In this document: piece by piece, positions 17,039-25,285 of the stretch
How positions within the stretch are numbered: position 1 is the first letter of the stretch
Layout of the letters: every line of letters starts with the position of its first letter
Assembly (NCBI RefSeq): GCF_016863475.1
Contig: NZ_BOOY01000043.1
Location: 44,090-108,089 of the forward strand
Direction: 5' to 3'
DNA length: 64,000 bases
Origin: Spirilliplanes yamanashiensis
GTDB lineage: Bacteria; Actinomycetota; Actinomycetes; Mycobacteriales; Micromonosporaceae
Program-made: the position numbers and the translations under genes
The notes under the pieces: generated by a model
Database searches by the model: none
Seen by the model: the letters and a program-made list of their open reading frames with translations, nothing else
What the model was told of the DNA's origin: nothing

Positions 17039-17845
17039 TCAGGCGCCGCAGCCCACGTCGATGCCGCGGGCACGCAGCCAGTCGGTCGGGTCGACGGTGT
17101 TCTTCCAGGTGCCCTGGTGCACCTCGAAGTGCAGGTGCGGGCCGGTGGAGTTGCCGGTCGAGCCCTCCGCGCCGAGCTGCTGACCGGCCTGCACCTGCTG
17201 TCCCGGCTGCACGGAGGTCGCGGAGAGGTGGGCGTAGTGGGTGAGGTAGCCGTTCGGGTGCTGGAGCAGCACGGAGATGCCGTAACCGCCGTAGTTGGCT
17301 CCCGCGGAGACGACCACGCCGGCGGCGGCAGCGGTGACCGGCGTGCCGGCCGCGGCCGCGAGGTCGACGCCCGCGTGCTGTCGTCCCCAGCGCGGACCGA
17401 AGCAGGACGTCACCTCGCCGGCCGGCATCGGGTCGACCCACCGGGGCGCGGGCTGCGGCGACGCCGTGCGCCGGACCGCCGCTGCCGCGGGGCGGGCGCC
17501 GGACAGCCGCGCGGCGCTGCCGGAAGCGGCGGCGGACGGTGACGGCGACGCGGAGCCGACGGCCGCGCCCGGGGTCGCCCCCGTGATCGGCAGGACGGCG
17601 TTGCGCAGCACCGGCTCGACGTGCGCCTGGCCGACCACGTGGCCGGCGAGCGTGCGCGCAGTCTCCTGGCCGGTCAGCGGCGCCACCGCGGCGGCCAGCG
17701 CACCGGCTCCGAGGAGCACGGCCGCCGTCGTCGCAGCCGGGCGGTGCCATGCGGCGGCGTCGGCCACGGCGCGGTGCCGGCCCGGGCCGGGAACGCGGCG
17801 GTGCCGGCCCGGCGCGGTCGTACCGCGGGCGGTCGACTGTTGCAC
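17039..17845 (-). CDS. Secreted or anchored M23 family metallopeptidase
   Basis: 268 residues from GTG 17845, with AGGAGGG upstream. A basic N-terminus (about 35 residues) precedes one hydrophobic segment (TTAAVLLGAGALAAAVAPL), then an Ala/Ser/Pro linker and an M23 (lysostaphin-like) domain from about residue 140. Zinc ligands are visible in HAGVDLAAAAGTPV and PHLHFEVH; LTHYAHL is also typical. It should cleave cross-bridges or stem peptides in peptidoglycan. It stands alone between two unrelated genes, so its regulation is not evident. Confidence 0.9.
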   Translation of the reverse strand: MQQSTARGTTAPGRHRRVPGPGRHRAVADAAAWHRPAATTAAVLLGAGALAAAVAPLTGQETARTLAGHVVGQAHVEPVLRNAVLPITGATPGAAVGSASPSPSAAASGSAARLSGARPAAAAVRRTASPQPAPRWVDPMPAGEVTSCFGPRWGRQHAGVDLAAAAGTPVTAAAAGVVVSAGANYGGYGISVLLQHPNGYLTHYAHLSATSVQPGQQVQAGQQLGAEGSTGNSTGPHLHFEVHQGTWKNTVDPTDWLRARGIDVGCGA

Positions 17846-17999
17846 GACGGGTGCCCTCCTGACCGTCCGATGGCGTGCTGACCTCTGCCTGTCGGCCCGC
17901 CGGCGGCGGCATTGAGCGCCGGCGGCGGCATCCGCGCCACGCTCACCGGACCGCTACCGTCCCAGCCACCGTTCAGGAACCGTCCGCTAGCGTCACGGC

Positions 18000-18776
18000 G
18001 TGTACGGATTCCTGCTCAGCCGCCGGTGGCTCGGCTACGCAGTCGTCGGGGTGCTCGCGGCGGCGGCCATGGTGCTGCTGGGCAACTGGCAGTGGGACCG
18101 CTATCAGGACCGCAGGGCCTCGAACGAGCGCGTCGAGGCGGGCGGTCAGGCGACACCCGCTCCGGTGGCGGCGGTACTGCCGCGCGGAGACGGCGCGGCG
18201 CCGCCCGGAAGCGAGTGGGCCCGGATCACCGCGACCGGGCGCTACGACGCCGCGAACGAGATCCTCGCCCGCGGCCGCACGGTCAACGCCCGGGTTGGGT
18301 TCGAGGTGGTGACGCCCCTGGTGCTCGACGACGGCAGCGCCGTGCTGGTCGATCGCGGTTGGATCGAGGCCATACCGGGTGACGCGCTGGCCCGGCCCAC
18401 CATCCCGCCGCCTCCGACGGGGCCCGTCACCGTCGTCGGACGGGTTCATCTGTCCGAGACCCGTCCGCGCGCCGTCGATCGGCGGGACGGCCGCCTGGAG
18501 GTGCGCCGCATCTCGGCCACGCAGCTCGAAGATCACCTTCCCTACCCTGTGCTGAACGGGTACGTCCTGCTGACCGAGCAGACGCCGGCCGCGGGCGGGC
18601 AGCTGACGCCGATCCCGATCCGGACCCAGAACGCCTGGCAGAGCGGCGCCTACGCCGTCCAGTGGTGGTTGTTCGCGGCGCTCGTGCCGGTCGGCTTCTG
18701 GTGGGCGGCCCGCCGGGAGACCCGCGATCAGGGTGCCGCGGCCGGCACCGACACGGTCGTCGCGACCGTGGCCTGA
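18000..18776 (+). CDS. SURF1 family cytochrome oxidase assembly protein
   Basis: 258 residues. The classic SURF1 plan is two transmembrane helices (about 12-30, LGYAVVGVLAAAAMVLLGNWQWDR, and 220-240, WWLFAALVPVGFWWAA) around an extracytoplasmic domain. The GNWQWDR(Y) motif after helix 1 and VLVDRGWIE are family hallmarks. SURF1 helps insert haem a into cytochrome aa3 oxidase. The GTG start at 18000 has no clear ribosome-binding site, so the transcript may be leaderless. It converges with a CopC-CopD gene (49-bp overlap), again linking copper and oxidase assembly. Confidence 0.9.
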   Translation: MYGFLLSRRWLGYAVVGVLAAAAMVLLGNWQWDRYQDRRASNERVEAGGQATPAPVAAVLPRGDGAAPPGSEWARITATGRYDAANEILARGRTVNARVGFEVVTPLVLDDGSAVLVDRGWIEAIPGDALARPTIPPPPTGPVTVVGRVHLSETRPRAVDRRDGRLEVRRISATQLEDHLPYPVLNGYVLLTEQTPAAGGQLTPIPIRTQNAWQSGAYAVQWWLFAALVPVGFWWAARRETRDQGAAAGTDTVVATVA

Positions 18777-20392
18777 TCGATGTCGGAGATACGGACCGTG
18801 AACTTGATCTCCCACTCGCCGGGCACCGGGAATGTGACGGCACCGGTGCCGTGGTGCGGTTCCAGGCCCAGCATCAGCGTGGTGACCGGCTCGATGCCCG
18901 CGGTCGGCTGCGCCGCGGTGAGCTTCCATTCGGCCGCCGGGATCGGCTTGCCGGCGGCGGTGTAGATGTACGCGTGCACGGTGTTGTTCTCGCCGAGCTG
19001 CACCGGGTAGATGTCGTACTGCAGCGTGAACAGGTCCGTGGTGAGGGTCTGCGCGACGCCCTTCCACTTCGCGGCGGCGGCGGCCTGGACGTCGGCGCTG
19101 CGGGCGGGCGTCGTCTGGACGAGCATCGCGCTCACCGCCAGCACGACCGCCGCCGTGGCGGCCTCGAAGCCCACGGTGCGGCGCAGCAGCCGCGGTCCGT
19201 CGGCGGACACGGCGGTCCGCCGGCGCACCATCCGGTGCGCGACGGCGGCCGCGCCGAGCAGGGCGGCCAGCAACCCGGTCTTGGCCAGCAGGAACCGGCC
19301 GTAGTCGGTGCCCACCAGCTGGCCGGCGGACCGGACCTCGATCAGGGCCTGCACCACGCCGCCGCCGACCAGCCAGACGACCGCAACGGTCGCCCAGCGG
19401 GACCACACGGGCAGGATCACGCCGAGCACGCGCGGATGCGCCTTCGGCAACAGGAATGCGATCAGGGTGACGAGGCCACCGAGCCAGACGGACATCGCCG
19501 CGATGTGCACGACGGCCGAGAGGACACTGATCGGGGGCAGCGGCGAGGCGCCGGCGTGCCCGGACAGCGGCCACGTGGCCAGTCCCGCGATACCCAGCAG
19601 GACCACGGCGCTCCCCCGAGCGCGGCCGGTCCGCCCGGCGAGAACCGGCGGCAGGAGGACGGCTAGGGCGACGAGGACTGCGAGCCGGACGGACAGGGCG
19701 ACGCCGTAGGTGGACGCGAGGACCTGCCGGAGTTCGGTGACGGAGACGTTCACGGCGGAGGCGCCGCTGCTGTAGGGCGCCTGCAGCCAGAGTCCGGCGA
19801 GCGTCGCCACGGCGACCGCCAGGGCTCCCACCCTGACGAGCCGGGTGGGGCCCGTGCGGGACATCCGCCGCGGCCACAGCAGCGCCAGTAACATGGCGGG
19901 GCCGATCAGGAGGACCAACCCGAGGTAGCCGATGTACTTGGCCACCGGGATCGCGGCCTCGACGCTGCGGTGGACGTCGTCCGACGGGGCGGTCGGGGCC
20001 GTGGCCGAGGGCGCGCCGACGGAGAAGGTGTAGCCGCCGGCGATGGGGTGGCTGTCCGCCGACACCACCCGGTAGCTGATCACGTAGGTGCCCAGCGGCC
20101 GGTCCGCCACCCGGATCGGGATCTTCAGAGTCGTGCCCTCGACGACGGGATCCCCGTCGAGGATCCGCTTGCCGTCCGGGGCGAGCACGAGCGTGCGCCC
20201 GGGTATCAGGCTGATCGGCTCGCTGAAGGTGACCGTCACGGCGGTCGGCGAGTATCCGAGCACCGCCGACTGCAGCGGGTTGGCCGCGACCACGGCGGCG
20301 TGGGCGCTGGCCGGCGCGGCGGGCAGGACAACCGCCGTGACCGCCGCGACGAGCGCTCCCAGGAACGCGCAGCTTCTCCGCCCGAACCTCAC
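18728..20392 (-). CDS. CopC-CopD fusion copper protein (copy 2)
   Basis: 554 residues, the same architecture as the 6543 gene: signal peptide ending ASAH (mature HAAVVAANP), a CopC domain with SADSHPIAGGY, about eight transmembrane helices with AVVHIAAMSVWLGGLV, and a C-terminal YtkA-like domain (VQLGENNTVHAYIYT). It should bind periplasmic copper and move it across or within the membrane. GTG at 20392 directly follows a TAGCTTAGGT element, suggesting a leaderless transcript with a degenerate version of the 19-bp operator at 20393. The two paralogues are clearly diverged, not a recent duplication. Confidence 0.9.
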   Translation of the reverse strand: MRFGRRSCAFLGALVAAVTAVVLPAAPASAHAAVVAANPLQSAVLGYSPTAVTVTFSEPISLIPGRTLVLAPDGKRILDGDPVVEGTTLKIPIRVADRPLGTYVISYRVVSADSHPIAGGYTFSVGAPSATAPTAPSDDVHRSVEAAIPVAKYIGYLGLVLLIGPAMLLALLWPRRMSRTGPTRLVRVGALAVAVATLAGLWLQAPYSSGASAVNVSVTELRQVLASTYGVALSVRLAVLVALAVLLPPVLAGRTGRARGSAVVLLGIAGLATWPLSGHAGASPLPPISVLSAVVHIAAMSVWLGGLVTLIAFLLPKAHPRVLGVILPVWSRWATVAVVWLVGGGVVQALIEVRSAGQLVGTDYGRFLLAKTGLLAALLGAAAVAHRMVRRRTAVSADGPRLLRRTVGFEAATAAVVLAVSAMLVQTTPARSADVQAAAAAKWKGVAQTLTTDLFTLQYDIYPVQLGENNTVHAYIYTAAGKPIPAAEWKLTAAQPTAGIEPVTTLMLGLEPHHGTGAVTFPVPGEWEIKFTVRISDIDQATVATTVSVPAAAP

Positions 20393-20424
20393 CTAAGCTA
20401 GTTCGGATTTCACGGCGGAAAGGT

Positions 20425-21342
20425 TCACCACCCGGCTGGGTGGCATGTTCCCCCGGCTCCGGCGGGCTCGAGCTGCAGGGTGGCGTGGTCGATGTCGTAG
20501 CCGTCGTGCAGCGCGGTCCGGGCCGCGGCGAGCACGTCGGCGACGTCGGCCTCCGGCTGCAGCGCGAGGTGGGCCTGGGCCACGTCCATGCCGGAGGTCA
20601 GGGTCCAGAGGTGAAGGTCGTGCACCGCGGCGACTCCGGGCACGTCCTGCAGCGTCCGTTGGACCGCCGCGACGTCGACGTGCTCAGGGGCCGCCTGGAT
20701 GAGGATGCGGACGGCGGAGCGCGCCAAGGCCAGCGTGCGGGGCACGATGAGCACGGCCATGGCCACCGCGATGATCGGGTCGGCGTAGCGCCAGCCGGTG
20801 GTGGCGATGACAACGGCGGCCGCGATGGCCCCGACGGAGCCGAGGATGTCGCCCAGCACCTCCAGGTAGGCGCCGCGCACGTTGAGGCTCTCCTTGCTGC
20901 CCGCCCGCAGCAGCGCGAAGGCGACCAGGTTGGCGAGGAGACCCGCGATGGCGATCGCGAGCATCGGTCCGGCCAGCACCTCGGGGGGCTCGGTGAAACG
21001 GCGCACGGCCTCGACGCAGACCCACACCGCCACGCCGAGCAGCAGCGCGGCGTTGGCGAGCGCGGCGAGCACCTCCAGCCGGTACGCGCCGAACGTGCGC
21101 TGCGGATTCCCGGTGCCGCGGGCGGCACGCTTGACGGCGTAGATGGCCGCGAGCGCCATGCCGATGCCGAGCACGTCGGTGAACATGTGGCCGGCGTCGG
21201 ACAGCAGCGCCAGCGAGCCGCTGATCAGGCCGCCGACGACCTCGAGGACCATGAAGACGGCAAGGACGGCGAACGCCGCCCACAGCCGCCCGGCGTGCTT
21301 CTCGCCGGCGCTGCGCGCCCCGTGATCATGGCCGGCACCCAT
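20425..21342 (-). CDS. Cation diffusion facilitator (CzcD/ZitB type)
   Basis: 305 residues, six transmembrane helices and a C-terminal cytoplasmic metal-sensing domain. Transport-site ligands are visible as LLSDAGHMFTD (helix 2, HxxxD) and YLEVLGDILGS (helix 5, with Asp rather than HxxxD on one side). The His-rich N-terminus GAGHDHG and the C-terminal CHPAGW may bind metal. It exports Zn, Co or Cd in exchange for protons. The upstream region carries a palindromic operator at 21389, so it is probably metal-induced. Start is ATG 21342 with GAAGAAGGG upstream. Confidence 0.92.
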   Translation of the reverse strand: MGAGHDHGARSAGEKHAGRLWAAFAVLAVFMVLEVVGGLISGSLALLSDAGHMFTDVLGIGMALAAIYAVKRAARGTGNPQRTFGAYRLEVLAALANAALLLGVAVWVCVEAVRRFTEPPEVLAGPMLAIAIAGLLANLVAFALLRAGSKESLNVRGAYLEVLGDILGSVGAIAAAVVIATTGWRYADPIIAVAMAVLIVPRTLALARSAVRILIQAAPEHVDVAAVQRTLQDVPGVAAVHDLHLWTLTSGMDVAQAHLALQPEADVADVLAAARTALHDGYDIDHATLQLEPAGAGGTCHPAGW

Positions 21343-21375
21343 GACGACACCCTTCTTCCGGTCCAGCTGCAGCCA

Positions 21376-21412
21376 CCAACATATGCTGACATTGCAATGT
21401 ATGCAAACTTGA
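21376..21412 (-). promoter_or_regulatory. Promoter and metal-sensor operator of the CDF gene
   Basis: Reading toward the gene, TTGCAT (about 21409-21404) and TATGTT (about 21386-21381) form a -35/-10 pair at near-17-bp spacing. A perfect 12-bp palindrome ACATTGCAATGT (21389-21400) fills the spacer. This resembles ArsR/SmtB-class operators. A regulator of that class lies at 34070, but whether it acts here is unknown. Confidence 0.55.
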
Positions 21413-21450
21413 CCCTGGGAACCATTCCCATCGGGCCCTCACACCAGAAA

Positions 21451-21480
21451 GGGATCGTGAGGGAGCTCCCTCACGATCCC
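21451..21480 (-). terminator. Perfect 30-bp palindrome, terminator of the YcnI-like gene
   Basis: Two 15-base arms, left arm GGGATCGTGAGGGAG, form a perfect inverted repeat 18 bp beyond the stop of the 21498 gene, followed on the minus strand by CTTTCTGG. The arms could also act from the other side, where no gene ends. Intrinsic terminator is the simplest reading. Confidence 0.75.
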
Positions 21481-21497
21481 CAGCGGTGCCGCGCCGG

Positions 21498-22214
21498 CTA
21501 TGCGGACTTGCGCCGCTGCCGTATCGCGATCGCCGCGCCGGCGCCCGCGACCAGCAGGACCGCGAGCACCCACCACAACCAGGCCAGCGAGCTGCCTGCC
21601 TCGTCGCTCACCGGATCCAGCGCCGTGGCGGCGGAGGTCGGCGCCGGAGCCGGCGCGGACGCCGTGGCCGCGGCGGAGGGCGACGGGGCGGCCGAGGTCG
21701 GCGCGGCGGATGGAGGCGTGTCGGAGCCGCCCGCGAGCTTCACGGTCGGGGCCGGGTTCTCGGGCTCCGGATTCGCCTTGGACGGAATCTCGATCCACCG
21801 GTCGGTGCGCCCGTCGTCGTAGGTCTGCAGCACCCGGAAGCTGATGGTGGCCGACGTGGGCAGCTGACGGATCCGCACCTTGTGCTGAGCGTCCTTGCCG
21901 ACCGCGAGGGCCGGGCCGGCAACGGTGTAGCTGTCCGCGTCGGTCGTCAGCTTCCAGCCCTTCGGGGCACTCTCCAGCGTGATGTCGCCCGGGGCGATGC
22001 CCTGCGGCAGGAAAATCTGGACCTTCGTCACACCGGCGCTGTCCGACTCCGCCTCCGCGTTCGCCGTGGCGAGGGCGTTCTCGGCGCCGGCTCGGGCGGG
22101 CTGCACGGTGACGCCCGTGTGGGCCGCTGCCGGAGCGGCGGCGATGAGGGTCGCCGTGACTCCGAGAATGCCGGCGGCCGAGAAGTGGGCGATGCGTCGC
22201 CGTGTCGTCGTCAT
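21498..22214 (-). CDS. YcnI-like (DUF1775) copper-binding membrane-anchored protein
   Basis: 238 residues from ATG 22214. The signal peptide ends at APAAAHTGVTV, leaving an N-terminal His as in YcnI, where it binds Cu(II) together with a conserved Glu and Trp. The DUF1775 domain (about 32-160) includes VTKVQIFLPQGI, PKGWKLTTDAD and YDDGRTDRWIEIP. A long Ala/Pro/Ser linker leads to a C-terminal membrane helix and a basic tail (IRQRRKSA). Role: periplasmic copper chaperone. The much longer open frame upstream is not supported by codon pattern. Confidence 0.88.
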   Translation of the reverse strand: MTTTRRRIAHFSAAGILGVTATLIAAAPAAAHTGVTVQPARAGAENALATANAEAESDSAGVTKVQIFLPQGIAPGDITLESAPKGWKLTTDADSYTVAGPALAVGKDAQHKVRIRQLPTSATISFRVLQTYDDGRTDRWIEIPSKANPEPENPAPTVKLAGGSDTPPSAAPTSAAPSPSAAATASAPAPAPTSAATALDPVSDEAGSSLAWLWWVLAVLLVAGAGAAIAIRQRRKSA

Positions 22215-22817
22215 GCTGTCCCGTTTCGTGTAGTTCTCGGTGATAGGTGGGGACCCGACACACGGATCCCCCGTTCGGAGAGTCGCCGCAGCTGCGCGAC
22301 AAGTTCCCCGAAGTTCCATAGTTTCGTGCGGCACCGCGCCCTGGTGCACAGCGACAACCGGAGCAACTCTGACATCCGTTCCTAGAGCTGACCATGTGAC
22401 TGTCTTGCAGCGTGCCGCCGCCACAGCCGGCATCGCGCCGTCCTTCACCTCGATATCTCGCCCAGGCTGCACCCGCGGCGGCCCACAGCGACCTCTGCTC
22501 GTGGATGCCGGCCGACACCGCCCGGGATCGATATAGGTGTAGGTATGCGCAATAGGTGTAGGTATGCGCAGCGTCGTGGTCGATCACCGCTTGGTGCAGT
22601 TGGAACTCTCGGACCGCAAACATCATGTGACGGAACGAGAGCAACGAGTCGAACTCCAGCGGGACCGGGCGCAGGATGTGTCTTCGCTCCGGAGGTGAGG
22701 CCACGTCGGCCTACAGCCGCGTCTTCGTAGCCGAGTCCCTCGCTCCGGGGGACGGTCGTGACGAACGACGCTCAGGCCGCGGAACGTCATCGACGACGTC
22801 AACTGCCGATGTCGCCG
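22215..22817. other. 603-bp stretch without a convincing gene
   Basis: It holds the upstream region of the YcnI-like gene and a tandem repeat at 22533-22570. A minus-strand reading starting near 22704 contains a protein-like segment (FDSLLSFRHMMFAVREFQ) and then degenerates, so a decayed gene fragment is possible. No ribosome-binding site or family match supports an intact gene. Confidence 0.4.
22533..22570. repeat. Two exact tandem copies of a 19-bp element
   Basis: ATAGGTGTAGGTATGCGCA occurs twice back to back (22533-22551 and 22552-22570). The element is more AT-rich than its surroundings and lies in a non-coding stretch upstream of the YcnI-like gene (320 bp away). Tandem sites on the same DNA face suggest a regulator-binding site or a remnant of a mobile element end. 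Confidence 0.6.
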
Positions 22818-23345
22818 TCATCGTGTACGGCGGCCGGGCATGGCGCCGTTGCGCACGAGCGCCCGCCAGGTCAGCGGCACTCCGACAGCGGCGGGCAGAA
22901 ACCAGAACGCCAAGGGCGGCAACCGGTTCCAGACCGGCAGCTGTGGGCCGTTGTCGACGTAGAAGCCGGTCAGCACCGCGACGAACGCGCCGCTCATCGC
23001 GACCCCGTGCCACAGCATCCAGCGTTGCCATCGGCGGCGGCGGGCCGTCCAGCCGGTGGCGGCGAGGGCGGCGGTGACGGCGGCGACGGCGAGCAGGTGC
23101 CGGTTGTGCTGCCACCGGATGGCGGCCATGACGGTGGCGGTGGCGACGATGACGGCCACCGCCGTCAGGAACGCGGTCCCGGCGCGTGGGTGGCGGCCGC
23201 GGCGTTTGCGGGCCAGGGCGGCCACCGTCCCGGTGACGACCGCGACGAGGCCGGCCAGGATGTGCAGGGCGAGGGCGGCGAGGAACACCGGGCCGGCGTC
23301 GGGTACCTCGACGCCCAGAACCCGCGCGGCGACGGCGCTGGTCAT
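22818..23345 (-). CDS. Four-helix membrane protein, DUF2306-like (copy 2)
   Basis: 175 residues, nearly the same protein as the one at 16316: GVEVPDAGPVFLAALALH, KRRGRHPRAGTAFLTAVAVIV, AIRWQHNRHLLAV, YVDNGPQLPVWNRLPPLAFW. The N-terminal and C-terminal ends differ. About four transmembrane helices; the RWQHNRH histidines might bind haem or metal. ATG 23345 follows GTGTGATGAACC, which is homologous to the leader of the other copy. The duplication is in inverse orientation, about 6 kb apart. Confidence 0.7.
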   Translation of the reverse strand: MTSAVAARVLGVEVPDAGPVFLAALALHILAGLVAVVTGTVAALARKRRGRHPRAGTAFLTAVAVIVATATVMAAIRWQHNRHLLAVAAVTAALAATGWTARRRRWQRWMLWHGVAMSGAFVAVLTGFYVDNGPQLPVWNRLPPLAFWFLPAAVGVPLTWRALVRNGAMPGRRTR

Positions 23346-23613
23346 GGTTCATCACACGCCGGGGCTGGCGGCGCGTCAACGCCCGCGCCGGTGCGGTGTC
23401 CGGTGCGGTCGTGGTGCTCATGCGCGGCGGCACAACCGGCACTCGGGCCGATGACGGCCTGACGGGGGTGCTCTGCTAAGACCTCGGCGTCATGCGCGAC
23501 GAGGTTCGTCGAGCAAGCCCACGTCTGTGGCGGGTCTCGATCGACGGCTCCGCGGTGGCGTCCCGGCGGGGAGCACGGTTGCCGACTGCGAATCGGTATC
23601 TCGCCTGGCCGGA

Positions 23614-24492
23614 TCAGGTACCGGGGCGCCTGCCGAACGTGTGCACGGTAGCGCCGAGCTGCAGGGCGTCCCACATCGCGACCGCGTCAGCGTGGAGCAG
23701 GTTCACGCAGCCGTGGGAGCCGAGCGTCGCGTCGTGGATGTATGTCGTGGTCGCATGAAAGCCGATGCCGCCCACGAACCGCTGCCAGTACGGCAACCAC
23801 ACCTCGTATGGGTCGGACCACTCCCGCAGGTCGCGCTTGTTGATGCGATACGTTCCCGCGGGTGTCGCATACCCACGGAAGCCGGTCCGCACCACCGTCG
23901 GACCCACGACAACCTTTCCATCTCGGACAACCCAGGCCGTCTGCTGGGTGAGGTCGACACAGGCGGTCACCCCATCTCCCGCGGCGCACTTCTCCTGTTC
24001 GTCAGGTGTTGAGCTGGTCGCGATGCGGCCCGCGACACCGGCCGTTGTGTCATCGGACTGGCCGGCGGCCGGTTGAATGCCGAAGCGCTGCTGGAATCGC
24101 CGAATCACCGCGCAGTCACCCGGCGACTGCTTCCCGTCGACCACGACCGCGCTGTAATCCGGCAGGGTCGACAACGACCTTTCGACGTCCCGCTGCCGGC
24201 GGCTCGGGGCACAGGGACGAACGGGCGTGGACCGCTCGGCGACGGACCGAGGACCGCCCGAACGGTCGGTGGCGGTGCGTTTGGAAGGCTTCTTCGGCCC
24301 TGCGACGACGACGAAGGACCGGCCTTCCGGCGCCGAAGCGTCGGTTCCGCCGGCAGTGCCGGGCGTGGCGGTGCTGTCCCCAGCGGCTGCGACGATCATC
24401 GCCGGTGCGTCGAGCGCGTACCCCACTCCACCGATGCCGATCACGGCTGCGGCGATCCCGGCGACGGCCCTGGCGACGCTAGCTGCAGACAT
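23614..24492 (-). CDS. L,D-transpeptidase (YkuD domain)
   Basis: 292 residues with a hydrophobic N-terminal anchor (about 8-38), a variable linker, a short peptidoglycan-binding-like helical part (GDCAVIRRFQQRFGIQPAAG) and a C-terminal YkuD domain from about residue 170. The catalytic signature is HDATLGSHGCVNLLHADA, with the active Cys in SHGC and the upstream GFHATTTYIH. It forms 3-3 cross-links in peptidoglycan outside the membrane. Start ATG 24492 follows GAGGTTCTTGCA. It is monocistronic. Confidence 0.9.
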   Translation of the reverse strand: MSAASVARAVAGIAAAVIGIGGVGYALDAPAMIVAAAGDSTATPGTAGGTDASAPEGRSFVVVAGPKKPSKRTATDRSGGPRSVAERSTPVRPCAPSRRQRDVERSLSTLPDYSAVVVDGKQSPGDCAVIRRFQQRFGIQPAAGQSDDTTAGVAGRIATSSTPDEQEKCAAGDGVTACVDLTQQTAWVVRDGKVVVGPTVVRTGFRGYATPAGTYRINKRDLREWSDPYEVWLPYWQRFVGGIGFHATTTYIHDATLGSHGCVNLLHADAVAMWDALQLGATVHTFGRRPGT

Positions 24493-25285
24493 TGCAAGAA
24501 CCTCGGTCTCCGTGCGGCACCCTGACGTCCATTCGCTCCCCTATCGGCACCGGTCTCAGCTGGTTCAGAGGTTCGCTCCGACGTCTTGTCGTGGGGACAA
24601 AATCCACGGCGTGCTCATCGCGGGCGTGATAGGCGCCCGGCACGCCTGCCTGATCGAGCCGGACCATCCGTCGCCGCCGCACACTGCCGTTTGGTTGCAG
24701 GGGCGTGGTGGGTCGGATGCCGATATTGGCGCGCCGTCACACCACCTAAAGCGTCCTAGGACATTTACCGCACGGCTGCGGCTCCGTGCCCCGCCATTCG
24801 CCAGCGGTGCGGCGACGCGGCGGTGTCCGCCGCACTGTGCGGACCTGGCCTGGGCCGCCGGCTACAACGTGGTGCCGAGCCCCCTCCACGGCCTGCGTAC
24901 TCTCCTGGACGGGGTCACCCTCAGCCGCCCGTCGGTCGGCGGTCGGCGCGGTCCTGATGTCCGCGTCCACCATCGGGCGCGATCAACGCCCAGCTCCTTC
25001 GCCGGGTGGCAGCTACGCCTGACCGGTCGTGAAGCGCCGCGCGGGCGCCGGCAACCGCTCGACCGTCGCCCGCGCTGCCGACGTCGGTCGTGGCGCCATA
25101 CTCCGACTGAAGCCAAGTCCGCCGCGATCCAACCCATCACGGACGCCCGCAGGACGGGCTGCAGCTCACAGCGGCCGGCGCCGCCCCTGCGGTTGCACTA
25201 CGTCGATTGACCTGCGCTCGACCGCCCGAGGCGGCGTAGACAGGGTGTGGACAGCCACGCAGGCCAGGAAGCGGAGGGCTCCCTC
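24493..25285. other. 793-bp stretch without a convincing gene
   Basis: All six frames look like shadow coding: Arg/Pro-rich and with no ribosome-binding sites or recognisable domains. It contains CACCTAAAGCGTCCTAGGA at 24743, a near miss to the 19-bp operator with a 6-bp instead of a 5-bp core. It may hold the promoters of the L,D-transpeptidase gene and of the 25286 gene, and possibly decayed coding DNA. Confidence 0.4.

Noticed and set aside
20393..20411. CACCTAAGCTAGTTCGGAT as an operator of the second CopC-CopD gene
   Set aside because: One arm is degenerate; kept only as a weak possibility in the gene entry, not counted in the seven.
24743..24761. CACCTAAAGCGTCCTAGGA as an eighth 19-bp operator
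   Set aside because: The core spacing is 6 rather than 5 bp and no clear gene start is close.
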